Positions 17,192 through 25,506 of a stretch of DNA of 64,000 nucleotides are shown here, one piece after another. The position numbers were made by a program, and so were the translations under genes. The stretch is taken from NCBI GenBank assembly GCA_902464495.1, contig CABQJK010000001.1, positions 62,001-126,000 on the forward strand, given 5' to 3'. The notes below the pieces were generated by a model. That model ran no database searches, was not told the origin of the DNA, and was given only the letters and a program-made list of their open reading frames with translations. The stretch is from an uncultured Collinsella sp. GTDB taxonomy: Bacteria; Actinomycetota; Coriobacteriia; Coriobacteriales; Coriobacteriaceae. Position 1 is the stretch's first letter. Each line of letters begins with the position of its first letter.

Positions 17192-18241
17192 CTATTCCTC
17201 AATCTCTTTCCAGCACTGGGGATCGGCATCGTACATGTCACCCGTGTAACCGTACGTCACCGCAGGACATCCGCGGCACCAACCAAAGAGCTCGCACTTG
17301 GCGCACTTCTTGAACTTTTTAAAGTCGCGCTTTGCTTCCATCTGCGGCGAAAAGAACAGCTCCTCGAGCGAGTTCTCGGCAACGTTGCCCACCTTGCTCT
17401 CCATGCGACGGCACGCATAGACGTCGCCCGTAGGCAGCACCGTCATATGGCCCGTACCGCAATGGCAGCCGTCGTAGATCATGCCGGGCTTGGCGCTCAT
17501 GGGGATGGTGAATTTGCCCTGCTCCCACAAAAGAAGCGTCCACAGGTGATCTTTGAGCTGGAAGAACGTTTTGCAGCCCGCAGCCTGGTGAAACTCCATA
17601 CGCTCTTGCGCGGCCAGCAGCACGTCGCGATATTCCAGCGGCTCCAGATGGAACTCATCGCGCTTTTGGCCCGAGGTAGGACAGTATCGTCCAAAAGCGA
17701 ACACGTCGACTTCAAGGCTTGCCACAAGGTCAATGAGCTGCGGCAGCTCGGCGGCATTCATGCTCGAAACCGTATTCATAACGGCAACCCAGATACCTGC
17801 GCGCTTAAGGCACCCGATCGCACGCAAGGTCTCGGCAAACGAACCGGGCTTACGGAAGTAATCGTGCGTTTTCTCGAGTCCATCGAGCGAGAGCTGGTAT
17901 TTGCGGCATCCCAACTCTTTCATGCGGGCGCAGACCTCGTCGGTCAGATGGAACGGATTGCCCATCACGCACCACATAAAACCCCGCTCGTGCAAAAGCT
18001 TGGCAAGGCGCCAAAAATCGGGATGGAGTATGGGGTCACCGCCCGTAACGTAAAAGTACGGCTGACGACCGATGCGTTCGCAGAGGGCCTGGGCCTGATC
18101 GACGACCTCGACCATCTGCTCCCACGGCATGCGCTTAAAACCAGCGCAGGCACCGTTGGCGAAGATATAGCAATGTTTGCAACGCTGATCGCATTCATCC
18201 GTAATATGCCACTGGAAGGCAAACGCGGGCTTTTGCATCAT
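17192..18241 (-). CDS. Radical SAM/SPASM peptide-modifying enzyme, ACGX system
   Basis: 349 residues. The radical SAM cluster motif CxxxCxxC is at Cys17, Cys21 and Cys24 (TDECDQRCKHCY), and FYVTGGDP follows as the SAM-binding GGE-like motif. The C-terminal SPASM region has CHCGTGHMTVLPTGDVYACR and a later CAKCELFGWCRGC, enough cysteines for two auxiliary iron-sulfur clusters. I start at ATG 18241 (MMQKPAF) with AAGGGAG upstream. As I recall, this family is catalogued as the ACGX-system radical SAM protein because it travels with the ACGX-repeat peptide encoded two genes upstream. It probably installs crosslinks on that peptide; the chemistry is unknown to me. Confidence 0.92.
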   Translation of the reverse strand: MMQKPAFAFQWHITDECDQRCKHCYIFANGACAGFKRMPWEQMVEVVDQAQALCERIGRQPYFYVTGGDPILHPDFWRLAKLLHERGFMWCVMGNPFHLTDEVCARMKELGCRKYQLSLDGLEKTHDYFRKPGSFAETLRAIGCLKRAGIWVAVMNTVSSMNAAELPQLIDLVASLEVDVFAFGRYCPTSGQKRDEFHLEPLEYRDVLLAAQERMEFHQAAGCKTFFQLKDHLWTLLLWEQGKFTIPMSAKPGMIYDGCHCGTGHMTVLPTGDVYACRRMESKVGNVAENSLEELFFSPQMEAKRDFKKFKKCAKCELFGWCRGCPAVTYGYTGDMYDADPQCWKEIEE

Positions 18242-18283
18242 GGGACTCCCTTGGTCGATATTCAAATTGATGACGGTATTGGG

Positions 18284-18904
18284 CTACAGGCGCTCAACGG
18301 CGCCGACGGGGCAATTCTCTTCACAGGCGCCACAGTGCAAGCAGTGCTCAGGCTCTATGCGATACGAGTCACCCGGCTCGATGCACTTCTGCGGGCAGTG
18401 CTCAAGGCAGGTGCCGCAACCGATACACGCATCGGCATCGATGCAGAAGCCCTTGGCGGGCGCAGGTGCCATGCTCTCGTCCAAGGTAAAGACCGCGCGC
18501 TCGATGGGATGAACTCCCAGGTTAAAGTAGTCGAGCACTATGTTCTCAACCTTAAAGATGATGTTGATCTCGCGCGTATCACCGGGATACACGTTGGCAA
18601 GATACGGTTGCTCGGCATAAATGACATCGCGCCAGTGAACTTGCTCGGACTCCGAGACGGGAGCGGCAACGCCGGACATGCGGATCATCTCGTTAAACCG
18701 CGTATGGACGAGCGTTTGGACACGCCCATCGGCCATAAGCTGACGAGCCATCTCCTTGCCACGTGCCGTGAGAAAGTAGATAGCACGGGGCTCGTAATGG
18801 ACGGCGCTCACGCAGCGAATTTGCGGTGCGCCACTTTCGTCCACGGTTGCCAGAGAGAGCGTCCCGGCAAGCTGCATCTTTTTGAGGCAAGTCTGAGCAT
18901 CCAT
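18284..18904 (-). CDS. PNPOx-like flavoprotein fused to a 2[4Fe-4S] ferredoxin
   Basis: 206 residues. Residues 1-140 form a pyridoxamine-phosphate-oxidase-like split barrel (LSLATVDESGAPQIRCVSAV) that usually binds FMN or F420. Residues about 150-206 are a bacterial ferredoxin with two motifs, CIGCGTCLEHCP and CLHCGACEENCP. The fusion suits electron transfer from a flavin to the radical SAM enzyme or to the nitroreductase. It is the second gene of the ACGX operon, 24 bp after the precursor and with a 42-bp gap to the chosen radical SAM start. Confidence 0.9.
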   Translation of the reverse strand: MDAQTCLKKMQLAGTLSLATVDESGAPQIRCVSAVHYEPRAIYFLTARGKEMARQLMADGRVQTLVHTRFNEMIRMSGVAAPVSESEQVHWRDVIYAEQPYLANVYPGDTREINIIFKVENIVLDYFNLGVHPIERAVFTLDESMAPAPAKGFCIDADACIGCGTCLEHCPQKCIEPGDSYRIEPEHCLHCGACEENCPVGAVERL

Positions 18905-18928
18905 TACGAGTCCCTTCCTAGCGATTGC

Positions 18929-19162
18929 TTACTGAGCGTCGGCAGCGCCGCAAGCGGTGCCGCAGGCAGGAGCAGCAGCCGGATCAGCGGAGCCACAGGC
19001 AGGGGCAGCAGCCGGGTCAGCAGAGCCGCAGGCAGGAGCAGCAGCCGGATCGGCAGAACCGCAAGCGGGAGCGGCCTTGGGGTCGGCGGAGCCGCAAGCG
19101 GGCGCAGGATCGGCAGTACCGCAGGAGGCGAAAGCGGCGACGTTCTCAAGATTCTCGGACAT
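18929..19162 (-). CDS. ACGX-repeat precursor peptide
   Basis: Ribosomally made peptide of 77 residues. A short leader MSENLENVAAFA is followed by repeats of 10-11 residues, ACGSADPAAAP and variants, ending ACGTACGAADAQ: seven Cys-Gly units in all, with Ala, Pro and Ser between. At DNA level this is a nearly perfect 33-bp tandem repeat. Start ATG 19162 has AAAGGA upstream. The peptide family, known to me as ACGX-repeat peptide, is the presumed substrate of the radical SAM enzyme downstream. No protease or export gene is adjacent, so maturation and location are open. Confidence 0.92.
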   Translation of the reverse strand: MSENLENVAAFASCGTADPAPACGSADPKAAPACGSADPAAAPACGSADPAAAPACGSADPAAAPACGTACGAADAQ

Positions 19163-19223
19163 GGCAATTCCTTTCGGTCGAGGATGGCCGGGCGAAGCCA
19201 TCCAGTTTTTGACGCTCTTTGCG

Positions 19224-19252
19224 TCTATATGCATCATGCAAAAAGCGCGCAA
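19224..19252 (-). promoter_or_regulatory. Promoter of the ACGX operon
   Basis: On the minus strand TTGCGC (-35, 19252-19247) and TATAGA (-10, 19229-19224) are separated by 17 bp and point into the precursor gene, leaving a leader of about 55 nt. Good match in spacing and sequence; not verified by transcript data. Confidence 0.6.
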
Positions 19253-19284
19253 CGACCAAAAGAAGGCACCAATCTATTAGCCAG

Positions 19285-19298
19285 TTACCAAAAGGTAA
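19285..19298. promoter_or_regulatory. Dyad between ACGX operon and HxlR gene
   Basis: TTACC-AAAA-GGTAA is a perfect inverted repeat midway between the two divergent genes, upstream of the ACGX promoter. HxlR-family proteins bind short dyads in such intergenic regions, so this is the best candidate operator. Inference from position and symmetry. Confidence 0.45.
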
Positions 19299-19361
19299 GT
19301 AGTAGCTGCAAACGACAGCGGCTGCGATAATGAAAGCTGTCCACACGATTGAGGAGTCTCC

Positions 19362-19694
19362 ATGCTTACCAAAGAAGAACTGCCTCCCTGCCCTGTTGCC
19401 ACGTGTTTTCAACTCTTTGGCAACAAGTGGAAGATCTATATCATCCAACAGCTCATAGACCATCCCATGGGCTTCAACGCGCTGCATCGCGCTATCCCTG
19501 GCATTAGCCAAAAGGTGCTTTCGTCCAACCTTAAGGAAATGGATACCGCGGGCCTCATCACGCGCACCGTCATCCCCGAGACACCCATCCGCACCGAATA
19601 CGCACTCAGCGAGCTGGGCCACAGCCTTATGCCCATCATCGATTCCCTTGTGGAATGGGGTACCGACTATCAGCAGCTCGTGCGAAACTCCTAA
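19362..19694 (+). CDS. HxlR-family transcriptional regulator
   Basis: Winged-helix DNA-binding protein of 110 residues, normal for the family. The N-terminal CPVATCFQLFGNKWKIYIIQ and GFNALHRAIPGISQKVLSSN are classic HxlR sequences; the latter contains the recognition helix. GAGGAG precedes the ATG. It is transcribed away from the ACGX operon, which suggests it controls that operon; HxlR proteins often sense redox or electrophiles, here perhaps through Cys10 and Cys15. Confidence 0.93.
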   Translation: MLTKEELPPCPVATCFQLFGNKWKIYIIQQLIDHPMGFNALHRAIPGISQKVLSSNLKEMDTAGLITRTVIPETPIRTEYALSELGHSLMPIIDSLVEWGTDYQQLVRNS

Positions 19695-19835
19695 CAGCGA
19701 CGGGCTTCTGCAAATTGAACGCCGTGGGGCATATCGCTCCACGGCGCTTACCTTTTTGTGCCTTCTTTTGAAGAAACGAATTAGGCCGCACACTACTGTC
19801 GAATGAAACCATCTCAATCGAACAGGAGGTCGGCC

Positions 19836-20621
19836 ATGAATCAGGCAGAGCGCCGTGTTTGGCTTATCAAGGCATTGCTCGATGAGCGACCAGACGGGCG
19901 CAGCATTGCTGTACCTGCCGGAGCCAACGAACAACGCGATTTGCTCAGAGCCCTTATGAACGTACGCCCGCCCGAGGCGTTTGCGGCCGAGACGCTCGAC
20001 ATTCAAGACGCCTACTTGCAGCAGCGCCTTCTTGAGCGCGGCGGAGCGACCGATGCCGGCACGCTCCCCTACCGCGGTCGCGTTGCCATCTGGCGCGGCG
20101 ACATTACACTGCTTAAGGCCGACGCCATCGTCAATGCCGCCAACAGCCAAATGCTCGGCTGCTTTGCGCCGGGACATCGCTGCATCGACAACGCCATCCA
20201 CACCTACGCCGGCATGCAGCTACGTCTGGCGTGCGCCAATCTCATGGACGAGCAGGGGCACGAGGAACCAACGGCGCGTGTCAAGGTCACACCGGCGTTC
20301 AACCTGCCCAGCAGCTACGTTTTCCACACCGTCGGCCCCATCGTGCCCAGCCATAAGCCTGGCCCGCGCGAGGAATTGCTGCTACGCCGCTGCTACACCA
20401 GCTGCCTGGAAGAAGCGACGTGCCAAGGACTCGACACCCTCGCGTTCTGTTGCATCTCTACCGGCGTGTTTGGCTATCCCCAGGAAGCTGCCGCGCGTGT
20501 AGCCATCGATACCGTTCGTCATCATCTAGACCATAACGACCCCGACCTTAAGGTGATCTTCAATGTTTTTCTCGCGTCTGACGAGGCAATCTACCGCAGC
20601 CTTCTCCAAACAAATCGATAA
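19836..20621 (+). CDS. Macrodomain protein-ADP-ribose hydrolase
   Basis: 261 residues. The macrodomain occupies roughly residues 85-255: WRGDITLLKADAIVNAANSQ and the later CISTGVFGYPQEAAARVA are the ADP-ribose-binding loops. The N-terminal helical extension and the ALGCFAPGHRCID-like stretch (here MLGCFAPGHRCIDN) match the zinc-containing macrodomains that pair with class M sirtuins and remove ADP-ribose from proteins. Start ATG 19836 follows AGGAGG. The next gene, a SirTM-like sirtuin, begins 59 bases inside this gene, so the two are translationally linked writer and eraser. Confidence 0.93.
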   Translation: MNQAERRVWLIKALLDERPDGRSIAVPAGANEQRDLLRALMNVRPPEAFAAETLDIQDAYLQQRLLERGGATDAGTLPYRGRVAIWRGDITLLKADAIVNAANSQMLGCFAPGHRCIDNAIHTYAGMQLRLACANLMDEQGHEEPTARVKVTPAFNLPSSYVFHTVGPIVPSHKPGPREELLLRRCYTSCLEEATCQGLDTLAFCCISTGVFGYPQEAAARVAIDTVRHHLDHNDPDLKVIFNVFLASDEAIYRSLLQTNR

Positions 20622-21447
20622 GCTCCAAGCTGCACTCGATGCATCTGATGCCGTGGTAATCGGCGCCGGCGCGGGTCTTTCCACCGCGGCTGGCTACGCC
20701 TACGCGGGAGAGCGCTTCGAGAAACTCTTTGGCGACTTCGCCGCACGCTACGGCTTTACCGACATGTACTCCGGCGGTTTCTACCCCTATGACTCCCTCG
20801 AGGAATACTGGGCATTTTGGAGCCGCTATATCATGTGCAACCGATATGACCCCATACCCAAGCCCATCTACGAACAGCTTTTGGGCCTGCTGCGCGACCG
20901 AGATTACTTTGTGCTGACCACAAACGTAGACCATTGCTTCCAACGCGCCGGTTTCGATAAACAGCGACTCTTTTACACGCAGGGCGATTATGGTCTATTC
21001 CAGTGCAGCAAGCCCTGCTGTCAGGAAACTTGGGACAACGAAGAGCTCGTACATTACATGGTCGCCGCCCAAGAAGACCTGCGCATTCCTTCTGCGCTAG
21101 TGCCCCGTTGCCCCCATTGCGGCTCCCCGCTCACGATGAACCTGCGCGCCGACGATACGTTTGTGCAGGATAAGGGCTGGTATGCCGCGGCCGACCGTTA
21201 CCAGGATTTTCTGCGCCGCCACAACAACATGCGCGTTCTGTTCTTGGAACTCGGCGTAGGCGGCAACACGCCCGTCATCATCAAGTATCCGTTTTGGCAG
21301 ATGACGGCCAAAAACGAGAACGCCACGTATGCATGCGTCAACCTTGGCGAGGCAGTCGCTCCGACAGAAATCGCCTATCGCAGCATTCTGATCGACGCTG
21401 GTGCCGAGCGCGTAATAGAAGCACTTGCCGTCCATGCCGTCAGATAG
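20563..21447 (+). CDS. SirTM-like macrodomain-linked sirtuin
   Basis: 294 residues with a sirtuin Rossmann fold: GAGAGLSTAAG (about 34-44) and TTNVDH (119-124). In place of the catalytic histidine of deacetylating sirtuins it has Gln140 in YTQGDYG, as in class M sirtuins that ADP-ribosylate proteins. Cysteines 148, 152/153, 183 and 186 form the zinc ribbon. In described systems SirTM modifies a lipoylated GcvH-like protein, but neither gcvH-L nor lplA lies nearby. It overlaps the macrodomain gene and is followed by hairpin repeat copy 3. Confidence 0.9.
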   Translation: MFFSRLTRQSTAAFSKQIDKLQAALDASDAVVIGAGAGLSTAAGYAYAGERFEKLFGDFAARYGFTDMYSGGFYPYDSLEEYWAFWSRYIMCNRYDPIPKPIYEQLLGLLRDRDYFVLTTNVDHCFQRAGFDKQRLFYTQGDYGLFQCSKPCCQETWDNEELVHYMVAAQEDLRIPSALVPRCPHCGSPLTMNLRADDTFVQDKGWYAAADRYQDFLRRHNNMRVLFLELGVGGNTPVIIKYPFWQMTAKNENATYACVNLGEAVAPTEIAYRSILIDAGAERVIEALAVHAVR

Positions 21448-21469
21448 CGATGGCAATACCATCCTCAAA

Positions 21470-21533
21470 CATGTACGTCAGCATCCAAAGTCGACAATTT
21501 TCGACATCTTTGGATGCTGGCATACAGCTTTTT
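21470..21533 (+). repeat. Terminator-like hairpin repeat, copy 3
   Basis: ATGTACGTCAGCATCCAAAG pairs with CTTTGGATGCTGGCATACA with two changes; inner GTCGA/TCGAC; followed by GCTTTTTG. It starts 23 bp after the sirtuin stop codon. Confidence 0.85.
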
Positions 21534-21544
21534 GTGGGTAGTTG

Positions 21545-21588
21545 TTGGGGACGTTCTTAAATGACTAGTCGTTAAAGAACGTCCCCAA
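21545..21588. repeat. GGGGACGT palindrome
   Basis: Nearly perfect 44-bp palindrome: TTGGGGACGTTCTT at one end, AAGAACGTCCCCAA at the other and ACTAGT at the centre. Half-copies of it form the ends of the repeat region at 15500-15895. It lies between convergent genes (sirtuin and dus) and may also end transcription of dus. Confidence 0.75.
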
Positions 21589-21595
21589 TGAACGG

Positions 21596-22552
21596 CTAGC
21601 CGTCGAAGCGGGCTATGGGCGCGAGCGGCTGCTCGCGAAAGACGCGCTCAACGGCGGCGCGGTATTCGTCTACCTTTTTGGTCTTGCGCACGATCTTGTG
21701 AACGGTAGCGGGATCGGCGAAGGCGCATTTGGCGTAGAACCACCACTCCTTCATGCGAAAGACCGCGCTGCCGCCAATCTCTTCTGCATACGCCGCAAAC
21801 AGCGTGTCGTGGAAGCGCTGCAGCTCAGCAGGTGTGGCAGCAGGACCGCCCTTAGCCATGCGAGCCAGAGCGGGGTTCGCAAGCAGGCCGCGTCCCAGCA
21901 TTACATGGCGCGTGCCGGGATAGGCCTCCACCAGCGCGTCCATATCCTCAAGATCGAAAATGTCGCCGTTATAGGCCACGGGGAACGGCGCACGCTCCAG
22001 CGTCTCGCCGTAAAACTCCTTGCGCGGTGATCCCGTATAGCGGTCCTTTTGCACGCGCGGATGCACGATCAGCTCTGCCAGCGGCATGCGGCAATACAGG
22101 TCGAGTACGCGCTCGTATTCGTCGTCGCTTTCCAACCCCAGCCTGGTCTTGACCGACACCGGCAGCGGCGAGTGCTCGCACACGTCGCTCAAGAACACCT
22201 CGAGCTCGTCGAGATTGCGCAAGAAACCCGAACCCTTGCCCTTGGCGACAACCGTTCCCGAAGGACAACCCAAGTTGAGATTGACCTCGCGATAACCCAT
22301 GTCGGCGAGCACCTGTGCCGCCCACACAAACTCGTCCGCGTTCTTGGACATCAGCTGAGGCACTACGTTGAGCCCCTGGTTATTGACAGGGTCGACCTCC
22401 TTAAACGCCTTGCCGCCAAAGCGGTTTCCCACCCGTGGCGGCGGCAAGAACGGCGTGTAATAGCAATCGAGCGCACCGAAGCACTCCGCGTGCACGCGAC
22501 GGAACACATGCCCGGTAATCCCCTCCATAGGGGCCAACGATAGAATCATCAT
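21596..22552 (-). CDS. tRNA-dihydrouridine synthase family protein
   Basis: Flavin-dependent TIM-barrel enzyme of 318 residues that reduces uridines in tRNA. SLAPMEGITGHVFR at the start and NLGCPSGTVVAKGKGSG, with the catalytic cysteine in GCP, are hallmarks; SVKTRLG, ELIVHPRVQKDRY, YNGDIF and LGRGLLANP follow in the usual order. Which position in tRNA it modifies cannot be read here. The ribosome site is weak, so the first or the second of two adjacent ATG codons may be used. Confidence 0.92.
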   Translation of the reverse strand: MMILSLAPMEGITGHVFRRVHAECFGALDCYYTPFLPPPRVGNRFGGKAFKEVDPVNNQGLNVVPQLMSKNADEFVWAAQVLADMGYREVNLNLGCPSGTVVAKGKGSGFLRNLDELEVFLSDVCEHSPLPVSVKTRLGLESDDEYERVLDLYCRMPLAELIVHPRVQKDRYTGSPRKEFYGETLERAPFPVAYNGDIFDLEDMDALVEAYPGTRHVMLGRGLLANPALARMAKGGPAATPAELQRFHDTLFAAYAEEIGGSAVFRMKEWWFYAKCAFADPATVHKIVRKTKKVDEYRAAVERVFREQPLAPIARFDG

Positions 22553-22570
22553 CTTTTACTCTCAGATCAA

Positions 22571-22599
22571 TGCGGCAAAGGGACTGCCCCCTTGTCACA
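22571..22599. repeat. CAAAGGGAC dyad, copy 1
   Basis: TGCGGCAAAGGGACTGCCCC then CTTGTCACA is an imperfect dyad. Better copies are at 28341 and 31804. All three lie at the 3' side of minus-strand genes; here it overlaps the stop of the LysR gene. Confidence 0.6.
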
Positions 22600-23476
22600 T
22601 CCTATTCAAACGGTTCAGAAACTCTTCGCAGGCGCGGGAACGCAGGCGATATTTTTTCCATACCAGATACGACGCAATGGTAAGCGGCGGCTCAAATGGG
22701 ACAAAACGCAGATCGCTGTCTTCATCTATCTGCAGCAAGCTTCCAATGCTAACCGCACACGCAGCGCCCGAACGCACCAGATGCGACGCGTTGCCGATCA
22801 GGTCGAAATGCCCCACGATGTTGAGTTCATCAACGCTAAGGACGCCACTCGACCACGCTTCTAGGTCCAGCGCTCGATTCGAGGTGCGCGAACTCACCAG
22901 CAGCGGCATATTCGCCACGTCCGCAGGCGCCAGCACGTCCCGGCCGCCCCATGGACCGCTCGCGGCAACAACAGCACCGACTCGATCCGCCTCGGGCATA
23001 CGAATCCATTCGTATTTCTCGACGTTAACGGGCTCCAGCAACAACGCAAAGTCGAGCAGGCCACGCTCCAAACGCTCCTCCACCGCATCGGCGTTACCGG
23101 TATAGAGTTCAATCGTCACGCCGGGATAATTCCGATGCAGTTCTGTAAAGGCATCGAGTGCCAGCCGCATCGATTTGGTTTCGCCGGCGCCAATGCGGAT
23201 AACGCCCGCAATGCCGAGCTCCCGATCCGCCAACTCTAGCTCGGTCTGTTCCACCAGCAAGACAATCTCCTCGGCACGCTGGCGCAAGCGCATGCCATCG
23301 CTCGTGAGCACACATGATCGATTGGTGCGCTCGAACAGCTCCACGCCCAGCTCGCGTTCCAAATCGGCTATCTGGCGCGAGAGCGTGGGCTGCGTTACAT
23401 GTAGCACGTTAGCAGCTTCGGTCATGTTTTCCTCGCGGGCCACAGCAAGAAAATAACGCAGCGTTCGCAGCTCCAT
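22595..23476 (-). CDS. LysR-family transcriptional regulator
   Basis: 293 residues. The N-terminal helix-turn-helix LRYFLAVAREENMTEAANVL and VTQPTLSRQIADLERELG is typical; the C-terminal 200 residues form the LysR substrate-binding fold. I start at ATG 23476 with AAGGAG upstream rather than 14 codons earlier. It is divergent from two aldo-keto reductase genes, which it probably regulates through the dyad between them. Effector unknown. Confidence 0.93.
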   Translation of the reverse strand: MELRTLRYFLAVAREENMTEAANVLHVTQPTLSRQIADLERELGVELFERTNRSCVLTSDGMRLRQRAEEIVLLVEQTELELADRELGIAGVIRIGAGETKSMRLALDAFTELHRNYPGVTIELYTGNADAVEERLERGLLDFALLLEPVNVEKYEWIRMPEADRVGAVVAASGPWGGRDVLAPADVANMPLLVSSRTSNRALDLEAWSSGVLSVDELNIVGHFDLIGNASHLVRSGAACAVSIGSLLQIDEDSDLRFVPFEPPLTIASYLVWKKYRLRSRACEEFLNRLNRM

Positions 23477-23553
23477 GCTTGCTCCTTCGTGCACAACGGA
23501 GAACCTCATTCGGTCCAATTCGTTTCACATACATAATCCGTATATCTAGCTAG

Positions 23554-23566
23554 TTGCTATAGGCAA
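23554..23566. promoter_or_regulatory. LysR-type T-N11-A box
   Basis: TTGC-TATAG-GCAA is a perfect dyad of the T-N11-A form bound by LysR regulators, placed between the regulator and the first aldo-keto reductase. Position and form support the call; no binding data. Confidence 0.5.
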
Positions 23567-23626
23567 TATACATTATCAAATCTCGGAACTATCGTTACAG
23601 AAGAGAACCATCGAGAAAGGAAGCGC

Positions 23627-24475
23627 ATGGAATACATCACGCTCAATAACGGCATCAAAATCCCCCAGCTAGGACTTGGCACGTATCTGCTTAAACCCGA
23701 CGATGCCCAATCGTCGGTTACCTCCGCACTCGGCATGGGGTATGAGCTCATCGACACTGCCAATGCATACGTGAATGAGCGAGCAGTGGGTCGTGGCGTG
23801 CGCGAATCAGACTCGCCGCGCGAAAAAGTGTTTCTAGAAACCAAGCTCTGGCCCTATTTTTACAACAGCGACACCGCGGTTGACGAAACGCTCGAGCGTC
23901 TGAACACACCTTACATCGACCTCATGATTCTGCACCAACCCGCAGGCGACTACTTGGCGGGCTATGAGAAGCTTGAGATCGCGTACAAGGAAGGCAAGCT
24001 CCGCTCCATCGGAATCTCCAATTTCGACGAGAACGAAATCGAGAAGCTTCTCGCAAATTGCGAGATCGTTCCATCCCTTATTCAGGTCGAGTGCCATCCG
24101 TATTTCCCGCAGACTGAACTGAAGAAGCTGCTCGCCCAGCACGACATTGCATTGCAGGCGTGGTACCCGCTCGGCGGGCGCGGTAACAGCAGCATCATGA
24201 ACGAGCCCGTCGTGCGCAACCTCGCTGTCAAGTATGGCAAAACGCCTGCTCAAATCATTATGCGTTGGCATATCCAAGAGGGAAATATCGTCATTCCAGG
24301 CTCCAAGAATCCGACGCACATCGCCGACAACATCGATGTCTTCGACTTCGAGCTCACGGACAGCGACATGACCGCCATGGCTACCCTCGACCGCGGGAAA
24401 CCCTTCTATGAGCGCACGCCCGAAAAGCTTGCGCAATATGCCGCCTGGCACCCCGACGTTGAGAACCAGAAATAG
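23627..24475 (+). CDS. Aldo/keto reductase
   Basis: NADPH-dependent (beta/alpha)8 reductase of 282 residues, of the AKR5-like bacterial group. GLGTYLLKPDD, IDTANAYVNERAVGRGVRES (with the catalytic Asp and Tyr), LETKLWP, LMILHQP and SIGISNF are in normal order, and IIMRWHIQEGNIVIPGSKNP is the cofactor-phosphate region. AAAGGAAG precedes the ATG. It is first of a probable three-gene operon opposite LysR. The physiological carbonyl substrate is unknown. Confidence 0.93.
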   Translation: MEYITLNNGIKIPQLGLGTYLLKPDDAQSSVTSALGMGYELIDTANAYVNERAVGRGVRESDSPREKVFLETKLWPYFYNSDTAVDETLERLNTPYIDLMILHQPAGDYLAGYEKLEIAYKEGKLRSIGISNFDENEIEKLLANCEIVPSLIQVECHPYFPQTELKKLLAQHDIALQAWYPLGGRGNSSIMNEPVVRNLAVKYGKTPAQIIMRWHIQEGNIVIPGSKNPTHIADNIDVFDFELTDSDMTAMATLDRGKPFYERTPEKLAQYAAWHPDVENQK

Positions 24476-24482
24476 GAGCATC

Positions 24483-25502
24483 ATGCAGTACACAACCCTT
24501 GGCCATTCCGGCATCAAAGTCTCTAAACTCTGCCTGGGAGGCATGAGCTTTGGCGAGCCCAGCCCCGACTTTCATCAGTGGACCATCGGACCCGACGACA
24601 CACGCGCCGTCATCAAACGCGCACTCGACACCGGAATCAACTTTATCGATACCGCGAACTGCTACAGCTTTGGCACGAGCGAAGAGTACATTGGCGCCGC
24701 CCTGCGCAATCTGGGAATCGCTCGCGAGAGCGTCGTGCTGGCCAGCAAGGTTCACTTCAACGAAGGCGGCCTTTCCGCCGACGCCATCGAACGCGAGATC
24801 GAAGGCTCGCTCAAGCGCTTGGGCACCGATTACCTAGACCTCTACATCATCCACCGCTTCGATTACGACGTTCCCATGGAAGAGACCATGGAAGCACTCA
24901 ACGACTTGGTACGCGAGGGCAAGGTTCGCGCACTCGGCGCCAGCGCTATGTATGCTTACCAGCTGCACAACCTGCAGATCGTCGCACGCGACCACGGATG
25001 GACGCCCTTTACGAGTATGCAATGCCACTACAACCTGCTCTACCGTGAGGACGAGCGGGAGATGATTCCGGTGTGCCGCCAGTTTGACATGGCCCTTACG
25101 CCATACAGCCCCCTGGCGTCGGGACACCTCTGCCGCCCCACGTGGGAAAGCTCGAGCACGCGCGGCACCACCGACACGACCATGGCCAACAAATACGACC
25201 ATGACCGCGCCATCGACATGCCCGTCGTTGAGCGCGTGGCCAAGGTTGCCGCCGATCATGACGTGCCGATGCCGCAGATTGCGCTGGCGTGGCACTGGGC
25301 GCGTGGGGTCGAGGCACCCATCGTGGGCTGCTCCAAGCCCGAGCGAGTCGACGACGCCGTAGCCGCGCTCGACATAACGCTCTCCCCCGCCGAGATCGAC
25401 TTCCTCGAGGAGCCTTATCAACCGCACGCACTCGTTGGTCCCAAGGCCCGTCCCGGCGAAAAGCCGCTTGCCGGCACTACCAAAGTCAAAACCGCAAAGT
25501 GA
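24483..25502 (+). CDS. Aldo/keto reductase, YajO/Tas-like
   Basis: 339 residues. SKLCLGGMSFGEP, FIDTANCYSFGTSEEYIGAA, YLDLYIIHRFD and ALGASAMYAYQL mark the longer aldo/keto reductase group, and IALAWHWARGVEAPIVGCSK closes the cofactor site. Seven bases separate it from the previous gene, with AGGAGC before the ATG, so the two are cotranscribed and probably act on related carbonyl compounds. The role is inferred. Confidence 0.93.
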   Translation: MQYTTLGHSGIKVSKLCLGGMSFGEPSPDFHQWTIGPDDTRAVIKRALDTGINFIDTANCYSFGTSEEYIGAALRNLGIARESVVLASKVHFNEGGLSADAIEREIEGSLKRLGTDYLDLYIIHRFDYDVPMEETMEALNDLVREGKVRALGASAMYAYQLHNLQIVARDHGWTPFTSMQCHYNLLYREDEREMIPVCRQFDMALTPYSPLASGHLCRPTWESSSTRGTTDTTMANKYDHDRAIDMPVVERVAKVAADHDVPMPQIALAWHWARGVEAPIVGCSKPERVDDAVAALDITLSPAEIDFLEEPYQPHALVGPKARPGEKPLAGTTKVKTAK

Positions 25503-25506
25503 CGAC

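Noticed and set aside
17129..19330. 733-codon open frame on the plus strand across the ACGX operon
   Set aside because: Antisense shadow of four well-supported genes; Arg/Ala/His-rich with no domain.
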